The translations under genes and the position numbers were made by a program. A stretch of 64,000 nucleotides of DNA. Origin: Tritrichomonas musculus. Its lineage: Eukaryota; Parabasalia; Tritrichomonadida; Tritrichomonadidae. The notes beneath the pieces are model-generated. The model saw only the letters and a list, made by a program, of their open reading frames with translations. It made no database searches and was not told the origin of the DNA. Positions 10,880 to 20,244 of this stretch are shown here, one piece after another. Every line of letters starts with the position of its first letter. Within the stretch, counting starts at the first letter, position 1. The stretch lies in NCBI GenBank assembly GCA_039105265.1, contig JAPFFF010000017.1, positions 1,178,001 to 1,242,000 of the forward strand. The letters are read 5' to 3'.

Positions 10880-10906
10880 TTTTTTTTTTTTTTTTTTTTT
10901 TTTTTT
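10880..10906. repeat. T27 homopolymer tract
   Basis: Twenty-seven consecutive T between the MAP65-like stop and the next small reading frame. It is the longest of several intergenic T-tracts in the window. Length should be treated as uncertain because of sequencing error. Confidence 0.85.
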
Positions 10907-10981
10907 CTTCTTTTATTATCCATGCAAATCATCACAATTAATATTTTATTTGTTTTTATTATTATTTGCATTTTTAATCCA

Positions 10982-11347
10982 ATGGAAACAAATTTCATAA
11001 ATCTTACAGATTATCAGACAGATGATGATCTTAGGGATATGTCACTTGATCAATACCAATTGGTAGCAGAACTGAAACAAAACGCAAACAGATCAATAGA
11101 TATCTTAGGGAACAAGATTCGTAAAGTCTGTACTAGCTTAGAAAAATATCCAAATGAACAACTAAAAAAAATGTTTGAAATCACCCAGGATTCACCACTT
11201 TTTCTATACCGAGATATAAGAAAATCTACTTTAACATATTTGAATAACAAAGATTTACCAATTTTTCAAAGCAAAAAAATTATAAGTTGGAGTCAAATTG
11301 AAAACCAAAGATTGATTGAAATAGTAAAGATGCTCAATTTAAGATAA
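10982..11347 (+). CDS. Small hypothetical protein (121 aa)
   Basis: From the ATG at 10982 the frame encodes a soluble, Asn/Leu-rich helical protein with no family I recognise. The frame also contains an ATG at 10922. That extension would add a very hydrophobic stretch ('ITINILFVFIIICIF') which could be a signal anchor. However, its base composition looks like the surrounding T-rich spacer, so I prefer the later start. It follows the MAP65-like gene on the same strand after a T-tract. It could be a real small gene or a chance frame. Confidence 0.4.
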   Translation: METNFINLTDYQTDDDLRDMSLDQYQLVAELKQNANRSIDILGNKIRKVCTSLEKYPNEQLKKMFEITQDSPLFLYRDIRKSTLTYLNNKDLPIFQSKKIISWSQIENQRLIEIVKMLNLR

Positions 11348-11446
11348 ACTTTGCATTATTATCGTTTTTCTTTCCTGGATATACAGGTAAACAAATCAGA
11401 TTCCATTATAATGATCTCTTTTGTAAAGGCATAATAGTTATTAATG

Positions 11447-11794
11447 CAGTATGGTAAAAATTCTCATAGCACTCTCAATAATCTCAGAACACTATTGAGA
11501 GACTTTCTGATTTTTATTTTATTTAAGTATAGAATCATTGAATAAATTAAATGATCGAAAAAATAATTTCCTCAGAATATTCAAAGCAATTGAATTTATA
11601 TCAAACAAAATATTGATAAGATTGAATAAAGGGTAAAATATTAGGGTAAAAAAATAAAAAGCAAATCTCAGAACATAAAAAAAGAATTGAATAAATTTAT
11701 TGAAATATTATTCTGAGAATTTCAATGCTTATAATCAAAAAGTTGTAAGTGTTCTGAGGTTATTGTGAATGCTTTGAAGTTATTTTACTTACTG
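11447..11794. repeat. MITE-like 348-bp element with imperfect terminal inverted repeats
   Basis: The 46-nt arm at 11447-11492 pairs with the reverse complement of 11749-11794 (my count 35/46 identical; the inner part around CTCAGAACAC is nearly perfect). Inside the left arm, 11472-11480 and 11493-11501 (CTCTCAATA / TATTGAGAG) form a perfect 9-bp stem. Further CTCAGAA/TTCTGAG pairs lie in the interior. No open frame inside. It sits about 250 nt left of the first Polinton-like gene, so it may be an unrelated MITE or part of that element's end. I found no clean target-site duplication. Confidence 0.55.
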
Positions 11795-12041
11795 TACAAG
11801 TAATTTTTTGAATAGCCATTCAAAAAGTGCCTATTTATCAATGATTATAATTATCTTGAACAATTATTATTATAAAAGTAGTAGGCAGTAGTTGTGATTC
11901 TGGGCCAAGCCCCATAATCCCCACTATTTTTTGAAATGACAAAACGAATGAAAAATTCATGCATGATTTTAATGTTAAATTTAATTTTGGAATTAATGTT
12001 ATAATTTATGTTAGAATTTATTTTATCACCAACGAAAAAAG

Positions 12042-12326
12042 ATGGCAATATTATTCAGTGATGATTTCGATGGTAACAAACAATATATCGATAGTCTTAT
12101 TAAAGAATTGAAAGAATGTAAATATAATCAAAAATGTGAACAATTACTTCAAGATATCGATCTATTACAAAGACTCGTCCAATCATCATACGATGAATTT
12201 TTATTTAGTGCAAACGAATCTTATGAACGGTCTTTCAGACCTGAGGAACATAGTTCCGAAGTATTTACTGATGATCAATTGAAACAGTTAAGAGAAGATC
12301 ATGATTCAGATGCAGTAATGTTTTAA
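12042..12326 (+). CDS. Small acidic protein of the Polinton-like element (94 aa)
   Basis: First gene of the plus-strand block. The product is acidic and helical with no recognised family. It is followed at short spacing by other small same-strand genes, the usual compact layout of virus-like elements. Confidence 0.5.
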   Translation: MAILFSDDFDGNKQYIDSLIKELKECKYNQKCEQLLQDIDLLQRLVQSSYDEFLFSANESYERSFRPEEHSSEVFTDDQLKQLREDHDSDAVMF

Positions 12327-12362
12327 TTCATTCTTCCCTTTATTTTTCAATCAATTTCAAAA

Positions 12363-12671
12363 ATGATTGAATTCATTATATCCAATATTTTTACTGCAAC
12401 GCAAATGTCAAAGTTAACATACAATTCAATCACTAAATTCGTTGAAACCATTAGTAAATACACTAAACAAAACCATTCATGTACACCAAATAGTGCAAAC
12501 GTTTACTTCGAAGGCAAGGATGTATTTAAGAACAAGTATAAACAACTCTGCATTAAGCCTGTATTCATTGAATTGTTCGTCTTTGAAGACAAAAAGATAT
12601 ACATTAATCACAAGCAAATACTTGAAATTTATGACAAGAAATTATGTATATCATTCAGTGAATCTGAATAA
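12363..12671 (+). CDS. Small protein of the Polinton-like element (102 aa)
   Basis: Second gene of the plus-strand block, 36 nt after the previous stop. An initiator-like TTCATTCTTCCC lies upstream. The product is a small mixed alpha/beta protein with no recognised family. Confidence 0.45.
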   Translation: MIEFIISNIFTATQMSKLTYNSITKFVETISKYTKQNHSCTPNSANVYFEGKDVFKNKYKQLCIKPVFIELFVFEDKKIYINHKQILEIYDKKLCISFSESE

Positions 12672-12698
12672 CGTTCTTTACCTAAGAATAAGTCAAAA

Positions 12699-12872
12699 AT
12701 GTTTATATTAAATGTTGACTTTGAAGCTCAAGAATATAAAGAATTCGTTTATTACCCATCAGAGATTCAGCAATGCTTAAATCAACAAAACATTAATCGA
12801 ATCAGAAATCAAATCATTGATGAACCCAAAGATGAATTCATTGAAATAGACATTGACCCTGAAGCTTTTTAA
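12699..12872 (+). CDS. Very small acidic protein of the Polinton-like element (57 aa)
   Basis: A short frame between the 102-aa and 399-aa genes encodes an acidic peptide ending 'EIDIDPEAF'. Strand and tight spacing match its neighbours, and the next gene starts 38 nt later behind a TTCATTCATTTTTA element. Support is positional only. Confidence 0.4.
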   Translation: MFILNVDFEAQEYKEFVYYPSEIQQCLNQQNINRIRNQIIDEPKDEFIEIDIDPEAF

Positions 12873-12910
12873 ACATAAATTCGATTTCATTCATTTTTAT
12901 TTTTACTGTC

Positions 12911-14110
12911 ATGCAAATGACTCAAGAAGTTAATCCATTAGCTGATTTCATTGAAAATACACTTTCTGTTCATGATTTGTTAAACATTTATAATAAATAT
13001 GCACCAGAACCATTAACGATTCAAGAAGTCCAACGTTATTCTAATAGTGATGTTAATGTTGCTAAAACAGAATTAATTGCAAGGTTTCTTGCTGCCGCTA
13101 GAGATGGTCAATTATTGAGAGGTAAAGGATTTGGCAATAATAAAGTCGGTATGAAAGAACTTCAACACATCATATTTGATCTTCAACGTGATGTCAAACG
13201 TGTAAAGAATGCAATTTCTCCACAAGGTGCAGAAGCATTAGTAGCTCAACATAATGCAACTAATCCACATTCTCCATTGAAACTCAATAAACGTAATCCT
13301 AATGCACCAGCTTCATTAAAAAACTTAACTGATGTAAATAGTGATGGAATTCCTGATGTAATTATTTCAAATAACAATGATTATCCAATATATGTCAATG
13401 GTTTCACAACTAAGACTAGTAACTATCCTGTTGCATTACATTTTTACGATCAATATCCAACAAGGGAATCACGAAAAGCTTACCCATTAAATGCATACAA
13501 ACAAGATTTATTGAATATTAGTTACTTTGATTCAGGTAATAATTATAACGATTATGGTAATATATCATATGAAGTTCCTGAATCTTTTCAAGGTTACAAT
13601 CTTAGTGGATATAAAGTTAAGCCTTCAAAAAGAATGTCTTCTTATCAACGTTTCCGTAAATTTGTCATTGGTCCTTATGTTGATAATGTCATTGCACAAA
13701 TCGCTCGAAATAACAATACATTCATTCCAAAGAAATATAAACCTCAATTCCTTGCATCAGCATCAGCACGAATTTGGGAATTATATTTGGCTGAAGCATT
13801 TTACAATAGACTTGGTGCTCAAACTAAAGACGCTAAAGATAAAATTAAGAAAGAAAATAAAGGTGCTATTGATGGTTTAGTTACGAATTGCATTTCAGCT
13901 ATACATAATAATGATCGTCAATTCATTGAACAAATATTTAACAATATAGCTAGTACATTAATACAAGTTGTTGCTGAATTCCGTCAAGCTAATCCAAATA
14001 TTGATTTACGTGCATTATTCATTAATGAGCAAAATGTTCATCAACAACGAATGGCAGCTGGTCAAGCTCTTAATGATGAAGAACAAATATATCATATGCT
14101 CAATAATTAA
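12911..14110 (+). CDS. 399-aa protein of the Polinton-like element, possible virion component
   Basis: The largest gene of the element. Residues 1-110 are helical. The middle is beta- and Asn/Tyr-rich ('NSDGIPDVIISNNNDYP'), and the last 130 residues are helical again. No family could be named. Its position next to the packaging-ATPase-like gene and its size suggest a virion or morphogenesis role, but it lacks the length expected of a double-jelly-roll major capsid protein. The stop overlaps the start of the next gene (TAATG), typical of compact viral-type modules. Confidence 0.5.
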   Translation: MQMTQEVNPLADFIENTLSVHDLLNIYNKYAPEPLTIQEVQRYSNSDVNVAKTELIARFLAAARDGQLLRGKGFGNNKVGMKELQHIIFDLQRDVKRVKNAISPQGAEALVAQHNATNPHSPLKLNKRNPNAPASLKNLTDVNSDGIPDVIISNNNDYPIYVNGFTTKTSNYPVALHFYDQYPTRESRKAYPLNAYKQDLLNISYFDSGNNYNDYGNISYEVPESFQGYNLSGYKVKPSKRMSSYQRFRKFVIGPYVDNVIAQIARNNNTFIPKKYKPQFLASASARIWELYLAEAFYNRLGAQTKDAKDKIKKENKGAIDGLVTNCISAIHNNDRQFIEQIFNNIASTLIQVVAEFRQANPNIDLRALFINEQNVHQQRMAAGQALNDEEQIYHMLNN

Positions 14111-14865
14111 TGTTTATTTTTGATGAAAACACATTTATGACGACAGAACCTTCCTACAATTTATCATTCATTAGAGACAAAGTTAATGATACATTAAAGT
14201 CCAAATCTAATGAAACCAGTAATTCATTAATTAAACCAATACATCAAGATATCAAAGTTCGTTACAATTCAGTGAATGTCATCGTTGGCAAACAAACTTT
14301 GGGTAAAACAGTGATAGCATTAGAGGAAATCATTAAGATATCTCTATTAAATACACATCTTTTATTGATTTATGTTACTGAAAACGGTGATGAAAACGAT
14401 AAATCCTTTCAATCATTGAAGCAAATGATTCGAATGCCATATGTTACCATTAGTGAAAAGGATTCAGTTGAATTCATTAAAACTCTCATTGCTGCAAAGA
14501 ATCTATATTATCTCATTCTTCGTGAACATTTAGAAGACAAAATCATTGATGAACAACGTAAAGATCTATTCAAAACATTACTCATTAATGATTTCAATAA
14601 ACCTTACTTACATACAATCGTTCTATTTGATGATATTAGCAACAGTAAATTGTTTTCATCAGAGGAATCATTCTTTAGTCAGCAAATTCGTCGTTGCAGA
14701 CATACAAATATTACTTACTTCTTACTCATTCAAGGATGGAAAGGCATTAAACCTCATATCAAGAATGAAATCACAACGTTATTCATATTTCCATGCTTCA
14801 ATAAACAAAAATTGCGCTTCATTTATTCACAATCAGTATCTAATCTTAATTTTGATGAATTCTAG
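14110..14865 (+). CDS. Packaging-ATPase-like protein of the Polinton-like element (plus-strand copy)
   Basis: A P-loop-type segment 'VGKQTLGKTV' is followed about 110 residues on by 'HTIVLFDD' (Walker B style) and then 'NITYFLLIQ', the order seen in A32/FtsK-HerA packaging ATPases. Compared with the minus-strand ATPase at 15850-16657 the two are only distantly alike. In this family the enzyme drives genome packaging into capsids. The call rests on motif order; confidence in the A32 assignment is moderate. Confidence 0.5.
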   Translation: MFIFDENTFMTTEPSYNLSFIRDKVNDTLKSKSNETSNSLIKPIHQDIKVRYNSVNVIVGKQTLGKTVIALEEIIKISLLNTHLLLIYVTENGDENDKSFQSLKQMIRMPYVTISEKDSVEFIKTLIAAKNLYYLILREHLEDKIIDEQRKDLFKTLLINDFNKPYLHTIVLFDDISNSKLFSSEESFFSQQIRRCRHTNITYFLLIQGWKGIKPHIKNEITTLFIFPCFNKQKLRFIYSQSVSNLNFDEF

Positions 14866-14956
14866 GCACTATATCAACGATTGCTTTCGATCAAAAATAA
14901 TAAGCCAGACAGTCATCCTTACATATATGTACAGGTTATTGATGGTGGTGATACTT

Positions 14957-15313
14957 TCATAGAGGATTCATTAATTGCTTCTGTTCTTTACATTGACGAT
15001 TCATTTTCATCTCTTCACCTAATTGTTTTAATTCATTTAGAATCTCGTAATCAATAGTCGGGTCATTTGTTTTAGTTCTTCGATGACGTATTGGTGTTTG
15101 TGGTTCTTCATAATCATCATCAGTTGCTCCATCATCATTTGATTCATTAGTTGAATCATCATCTTTTGATTCAATAACTGGTTTCTTTCGTTCGCATACA
15201 ATATAACGACCTTCAGTTCTAGTTGGCAACACTTCATAATTTCCGTCATCATGACCTTGAAGCCATCGTTGTATAATAGCTAATCGTTTACTGTCTCTAA
15301 TTTGTTTGGACAT
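14957..15313 (-). CDS. Small charged protein of the Polinton-like element (118 aa)
   Basis: Distal gene of the minus-strand block, converging on the plus-strand block. The product has a basic N-terminus and a central Asp/Glu-rich stretch ('DDDSTNESNDDGATDDDYEE'), then 'RHRRTK' and a helical end. No family recognised. Confidence 0.45.
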   Translation of the reverse strand: MSKQIRDSKRLAIIQRWLQGHDDGNYEVLPTRTEGRYIVCERKKPVIESKDDDSTNESNDDGATDDDYEEPQTPIRHRRTKTNDPTIDYEILNELKQLGEEMKMNRQCKEQKQLMNPL

Positions 15314-15523
15314 TTAAATATCAACAAAAAAAAGGTTTAAGCAAAGAAAAACAGAAAAAAACATCGAAAAGCACTATTATTGATATCCAGCATTTCTATT
15401 TCTTGTCTTTCTTCTCTTGTTTATTTTATTTTCGCCCACACCATAAATTTTTCCTTTTCTATTTTTCATAGCTTCATTAATATCGGATTCAGAATCGATT
15501 GCTAGTTTATCATATGTTATATT

Positions 15524-15823
15524 TTATGCAGCGTTGTTGATTTTAATTAATGCTCCCTTCAATCTACTATTTGCTAGTACATCAATAACATCATTAGCTG
15601 CAGTTGATAATTTATCTCTCACTTTCTGACTCGAAAACTTTCTACCAGCTTGTCCAGCAACTTTGCCAATAAATCCACCTGTTCTATTCAAAAATCCAGT
15701 TGTGGCATCATATAATTTTCCAGTTCTGCCCATAGTTGCAACATTAGCGGCATTGAATATATGTTTTCCATATTTTGATAATCCAGATTTAATAGTTGAT
15801 TTAATAAAATCTTTGAAACCCAT
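15524..15823 (-). CDS. Small basic Gly/Ala/Lys protein of the Polinton-like element (99 aa)
   Basis: The product is basic and amphipathic ('FIKSTIKSGLSKYGKHIF'), with glycine-rich segments. Small basic amphipathic proteins are common among minor virion proteins of adenovirus-like elements, but I cannot assign this one. Adjacent sequence at 15377-15469 also encodes a short very basic peptide on the same strand. Confidence 0.4.
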   Translation of the reverse strand: MGFKDFIKSTIKSGLSKYGKHIFNAANVATMGRTGKLYDATTGFLNRTGGFIGKVAGQAGRKFSSQKVRDKLSTAANDVIDVLANSRLKGALIKINNAA

Positions 15824-15849
15824 TTATAATATAAAAAAAAAATCAATTA

Positions 15850-16657
15850 TTATTCAAAATAATATTCACCAGCTGTGATATTCATTATAAATTTATCATG
15901 TTGTAAATATTCATTAACTGTTGATTTAACATCAAGATTATTATTCGTTTGCATCAACAATGCTGTGAAATCCTCTTTGCTAAATCCGCTATAACAAATA
16001 ATATCTGTCGCCATACGTTTTACATTCAAATGAACGAATCTCAATGTTTGTCAACAATCTTATGAATTCACTATTTCCATTCTTCAACAAATCACTGCCA
16101 GCACAATCATCAAGTATAATCAATGTATGATATGGATAAGCTGTCGTGTTATATTTGACAAGCTTGTTTGAAATATAAGCTATTCTATCTTCAATATCAA
16201 ACAATGAATGTTTTCTTATTAATCGCGCTATCTCTTCAGACGTTTCTTTAGGTTTAGACAATACATGTTTCACCATTTTATAATATTTCGTTTTTCGATT
16301 GATATGTTTCTTCAAATAATTCATTAATTCATCTTCACTAACATAATTGATTTTTGTTTTAATATTTTTACTCAACACTTCAGATGTCTTATCAACTTTA
16401 CCACTAGTTGAACAAAAAATGATTTTATTATAATATGGATGTTTAAATAGCTTTTCCGTTATCATAATGTGTTTCCATAGCCAATATGTTTTGCCACTAC
16501 CTGGTTTGCCAATCAGAAAATATATACCATTTGTTGAAAATGGATAGTCTGTTGATAATGGTTTAATCAATGAGCCTTCAATTTCTTTCTCATTTTTCTT
16601 CAATGTTGTTTTAATTAGTGATTCAACTTGTTTTATTAATCTGCTCATTTTATTCAT
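15850..16657 (-). pseudogene. Remains of A32-like packaging ATPase, Polinton-like element (minus-strand copy)
   Basis: The N-terminal piece has a textbook P-loop 'GKPGSGKT' and, later, 'HTLIILDDCAGSDLL' as Walker B, an arrangement typical of poxvirus A32-like ATPases found in Polintons and virophages. The C-terminal piece also looks A32-like ('SGFSKEDFTALL'). This is the better of the two ATPase-like genes in the element. The gene is broken. Confidence 0.65.
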
Positions 16658-16788
16658 ATATAAATGTTTTCATTCGAAGATTATTTAAAGCTTTTGGAAC
16701 AAATGGCTGTCATTCAAATGTATATCGAAATTACAGGATTTGTCATCAATAAATTTTCAAAAATATATAATAAATATATGAACGACAA

Positions 16789-17454
16789 TTAAGACCATTT
16801 TAATATTTGTGGTGGTATCGTTGATTGTTTGCTCCAATATTCACGTTCCATTCGACTCAACATCGCTGGATTACCTTCTCTCAAATTTCGTGCTGCTATC
16901 TTATCTTTCACACCTCCTTCATACACGACTTGATATTGATTTAATTTTTTATTGTAGCAAGTTTTTTTGTCAATTATTCCACGTTTACCATCCTTCAATG
17001 TCTGAGCAATATTTTTATTATCTGTCTTCACTAATTGATATCCAGGATATTTATCAACTGACAAATATGCTGGGTCTTGGTCTGACGTTATTGAATATAC
17101 ATTTTTGACATCATCAATGAATTTATTAAATGCTTCTATTATTGTTTTTGCTCCTTTCCCAACCAATGGATAACTGTAAGCTTTGCGTGTGTTGATACTA
17201 ATCAACATCAAATAATTTAATTCATTCTTTCGTCTGTTATTAATGAACGTGTCCATTTGATATCCTCCAGGATGTTTTGAATAGAAGTTCATAAATTTTG
17301 GTTTGTCAGGTATTACATCATGAATGATATTATTTTTCAAATATTCTCTTGCTTCCTTTTCATTAAATCCATATCTTTTTGCTAGTGGTACAAATTTTGA
17401 TGGTGTCCGCCATGGATAACGATTATATAAATCTTCAATTGACTTGAAAGTCAT
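16789..17454 (-). CDS. Retroviral-type (rve/DDE) integrase-like gene of the Polinton-like element
   Basis: Residues 70-130 match the integrase core layout. 'YQMDTFI' is followed by a 'YLMLISINTRKAYSYPL' strand pair (as in the Polinton motif around the first catalytic Asp) and 'YSITSDQDPAYLS' around the second Asp. The N-terminus is a small helical domain. In Polintons the integrase joins the terminal repeats to host DNA. It is the strongest evidence that this region is a Polinton-like element rather than a plain virus insertion. At 221 aa it is short for the family. Confidence 0.65.
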   Translation of the reverse strand: MTFKSIEDLYNRYPWRTPSKFVPLAKRYGFNEKEAREYLKNNIIHDVIPDKPKFMNFYSKHPGGYQMDTFINNRRKNELNYLMLISINTRKAYSYPLVGKGAKTIIEAFNKFIDDVKNVYSITSDQDPAYLSVDKYPGYQLVKTDNKNIAQTLKDGKRGIIDKKTCYNKKLNQYQVVYEGGVKDKIAARNLREGNPAMLSRMEREYWSKQSTIPPQILKWS

Positions 17455-17455
17455 T

Positions 17456-18348
17456 TTATATATATAACAACTTCTGATGATTCATCATCTGCATTTCAAT
17501 CATAAAACTTTCACTAACTGGTAATTTCACAGGTATTTTATAATTACGACTACTATAAAATTCAATCCAAAATATTTGGTCAGTAGAATTCAATTTGAAA
17601 TATTTGATTGGTGAGAAAATTTGATAACTATTTCCAACACATCCCTTGCTTGTTTCTTCAGCTGTTGATGAATACACTTTGCAACTGTGTCTATCCCATA
17701 CATTCTCAAATTTAATTTCTCTCATCCATTTTCCTTCAACCTTGTCATCAGTTATATACATATAATTGTAGGGGCAATTTTGAAACGGCTCAAAGCCAAC
17801 ATTCATGATATCTGCAAAATCACATTTAACATGTGGTTCATTATATTGTTCTTTGTTATTTTTGTCATAATATCTATATTTCAATGTAATCGCTAAATCA
17901 ACATGACATAATTTATTTTTATCATCTTCATCTACTTCATCTTCCATTAGTTCATTCGCTGCTGAATTAATAGTAACGATAAACATCTTTTTGTTGTAGT
18001 CATAGTATCAATCCATTTGAACGTCTCTAATTCGTTTTTGGTTTTTGATATACATTTCTGGTATCTCTTCATCATTGATGAAAAACTTTGGATATCCTTC
18101 TGTCCATTGATAATTATTGTAATGTCTAAAAGCGATTTTCAATTGTTTATTCATATCTTTCCATATTTCTCTGATATAGTTGACCTCATGCATGTCCCGA
18201 TGTTACCTTTCGATTTTAGATCAAATTTATTGATAATTTCTTGGTCTGCGGATCCTTCAATGATCACATCACAAATTGAGAGGTGGGTTTCTGTTAATAT
18301 TTCTCTTTCTAAAGATGTCCAAAAGCTTGTTTCTTGCTGCTCTTCCAT
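17456..18348 (-). pseudogene. Remains of unassigned gene(s) of the Polinton-like element
   Basis: The outermost part of the minus-strand block. The readable pieces are rich in beta-strand-like and aromatic segments ('YNYMYITDD', 'IFWIEFYSS'), compatible with a structural protein, but no family can be named. The region is broken. Confidence 0.4.
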
Positions 18349-18663
18349 TTAAGATGAAGTGACCATAACTATTTTCACAGGAATTTAATTGAATTTTTGT
18401 CACTTTTCAGAATTTAAACCATGTTTTTTGAATTCAATTTTTCTGAATGTATATTGAAAATTTCAATTAGAATTTGTAAATTTGAAAGTTTTTAATCAAA
18501 TCCCCCAAGGTTAAATTGAATATTCCCTAAGGTTCTTCAATTGACGGTAATTCCATTTTTCACTTCTTCTGAAAAAGTTACTATTAACGTTTTTTTTTTT
18601 GTTAAATAATTTTTCGTTTATTTATTCCAAATTCATTCAATAAAATTTAATTCGAATTAGAGA
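18349..18663. other. Intergenic between element remains and MKS1
   Basis: About 315 nt, AT-rich. Contains two similar short segments (CCCCCAAGGTTAAATTGAA near 18501 and CCCTAAGGTTCTTCAATTGA near 18524) and a T11 run. No terminal repeat of the element could be matched to the left side. A TTCATTCAATAAA initiator-like element is 26-38 nt before the next ATG. Confidence 0.45.
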
Positions 18664-20244
18664 ATGGATGTAAATGAAAAATGGGCAACTCACAGAACCT
18701 TTGATCCAATTGGACTTCTTAAAGTTAAAGTTACTATGAAAAGAACTAGACAATCTGTTATTCACACTCAAGCTGATGCTGAGCAAGCAGGTCATAATTC
18801 AAACAATGACGAAACAGAATCTGAAAGTCAGAATATTACACATGGCTCAGATATTAGTGATCATGAAAATGACAACGATAATAACAATGATAATTCACAA
18901 AATAGAAGAGATGGTTCTCAAATAACAAATGATGATCGTGTAGAAAGTACAATCGGATGGCAAATCAGAATTTATTCACCAACAGAGGTAAACGATTATC
19001 TTAATAAAAAGCAATTGCCACCCAAAATTGAAGAAGGAATTAGAGCAAAATTAGATGAAGATCCATCCTATCGTGGTGAAGAGATTTTTACTCGAATTAA
19101 TGAAGATCATTATATTGATCCTTCTGAAATTGATAAGCCTTTTCGGAATAGAACAGGTGGAAAGCCAACTGAACTTGCTTCAGCAATTCTTGATGGAAAA
19201 GGCGATGAAGAACTTGTTGATATTGTTCAAACAACAGCACAATCAATGCACATTTTTGCATCTGTAACTTCTGTTGATGGTTCTCAATATGAACAACTTT
19301 TAGCCATTATCCGCGCTTATCCTGGCGGAAGAATTGATGTTCGACCACCATTTTCAAATAAATGCAACCCACCAATGGTTTATAAATTTGAAATACCACG
19401 CGGTGGAACAATTAATTATACAATTGATATTGATGAAGATAAAGCTGATGAAGAAACACCATTTGAACGTACTTTACTTGGAGATATTAAAAGAAGAAGA
19501 GCTATTTTCGATGCAGCATTAACAGATTGCTCACTAGCACACCCACCAGAAAATGCTAAAGCTATTAGAATGTTTTACAGAGGAGAAATATCGACTTGTG
19601 AAATGTTTGAAGCAGAAAATGTAGCTGTTGAATATAATATTAAATTTCCACCTGGTTGGACTCTTGAAGATAACAACGTTGAATTATTTGGTTGCTCACA
19701 ACTTGCTGATTGCCGAGATATAGATGGAGTTGCTTATATCAACCTTCCAATCGATATTGAAGCATTATGTGAAACTCAAGTTGCACCAACTTTGCAAGTA
19801 GTACTACATAGTTATACTGAAATGAACAGTCGTATTGTGGTTGGTTATGGATCTGTTCAATTACCAATGACCCGTGGCTGTCATACTTTGACGTTTGATG
19901 TTTGGCGTGTTCGTGGAACTGTTTTAGAAGAATTGAAACTTCAATTTTTAGAATCAGGCCTTGAAATTCAACCATTTGTTGAATCAGGTATGTCTGATTT
20001 ACTTAGTGAACCATCACCAGAATCTAGTATCCCAACAAATAAATTTGGACTCAGAACAATAGGAACTGGTAAAGTTACAGTCAAATTTAATTTAGCTATG
20101 CAGAGTGCCCAATTCAGGCTAAGACAAGCTGCTCAATCCCAACCACCAATGTCATCTTTAGGTGCACTTTCAGCACGAGATCCAAATTCGCGAATATCTC
20201 TCTTGATGAATAATAATAATAATTCAAGGTTAAACAATATTTAA
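18664..20244 (+). CDS. MKS1: MKS1-type B9-domain transition-zone protein
   Basis: 526 aa. Residues about 1-200 hold an acidic Asn/Asp-rich linker (45-95) inside a variable N-terminus. The B9 domain is about 320-420: 'NIKFPPGWTLEDNN', 'GVAYINLPIDIEALCET', and 'GYGSVQLPMTRGCHTLTFDVWR', which parallels the MKS1 signature around '[22 protein letters not shown]'. After it comes 'NKFGLRTIGTGKVTVKFN', matching the conserved MKS1 'RFGLRTETTGTVTFRL'. In other flagellates MKS1 is a core member of the MKS/B9 complex at the ciliary transition zone with TMEM231, B9D1/2 and CC2D2A. The TMEM231 gene lies at 51899. Length is close to human MKS1 (559 aa). Confidence 0.82.
   Translation: MDVNEKWATHRTFDPIGLLKVKVTMKRTRQSVIHTQADAEQAGHNSNNDETESESQNITHGSDISDHENDNDNNNDNSQNRRDGSQITNDDRVESTIGWQIRIYSPTEVNDYLNKKQLPPKIEEGIRAKLDEDPSYRGEEIFTRINEDHYIDPSEIDKPFRNRTGGKPTELASAILDGKGDEELVDIVQTTAQSMHIFASVTSVDGSQYEQLLAIIRAYPGGRIDVRPPFSNKCNPPMVYKFEIPRGGTINYTIDIDEDKADEETPFERTLLGDIKRRRAIFDAALTDCSLAHPPENAKAIRMFYRGEISTCEMFEAENVAVEYNIKFPPGWTLEDNNVELFGCSQLADCRDIDGVAYINLPIDIEALCETQVAPTLQVVLHSYTEMNSRIVVGYGSVQLPMTRGCHTLTFDVWRVRGTVLEELKLQFLESGLEIQPFVESGMSDLLSEPSPESSIPTNKFGLRTIGTGKVTVKFNLAMQSAQFRLRQAAQSQPPMSSLGALSARDPNSRISLLMNNNNNSRLNNI

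Larger units (their letters stand above)
12042..18348. mobile_element. Polinton/Maverick-like virus-like element, fossil and partial
   Basis: Coding remains span about 6.3 kb in two convergent blocks meeting near 14.9 kb: plus strand 12042-14865, minus strand 18348-14957. Recognisable parts are an integrase-like gene, a poxvirus-A32-like packaging ATPase and a second ATPase-like gene. Small unassigned proteins and a 399-aa protein that may belong to the virion module complete the set. I did not find a protein-primed DNA polymerase B, a cysteine protease or clear long terminal repeats, so the copy looks incomplete. It is broken in several places (roughly a handful of breaks), yet most frames remain open, which suggests a fairly young fossil. 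The outer ends are not located; the coordinates cover the coding remains only. Confidence 0.75.

Noticed and set aside
11898-11915. Possible shared end between GGGCCAAGCCCCATAAT near 11898 and the GC-richer hairpin at 42655
   Set aside because: Only a short run of C/G-rich bases is shared; orientation and flanks do not match.
11851-12048. 65-codon minus-strand frame left of the Polinton-like genes
   Set aside because: Overlaps the first plus-strand gene start and shows no recognisable features.
11348-18663. Search for long terminal inverted repeats of the Polinton-like element
   Set aside because: Comparison by eye of 11783-12041 with the reverse complement of 18349-18663 gave no convincing match; the element ends are left undefined.
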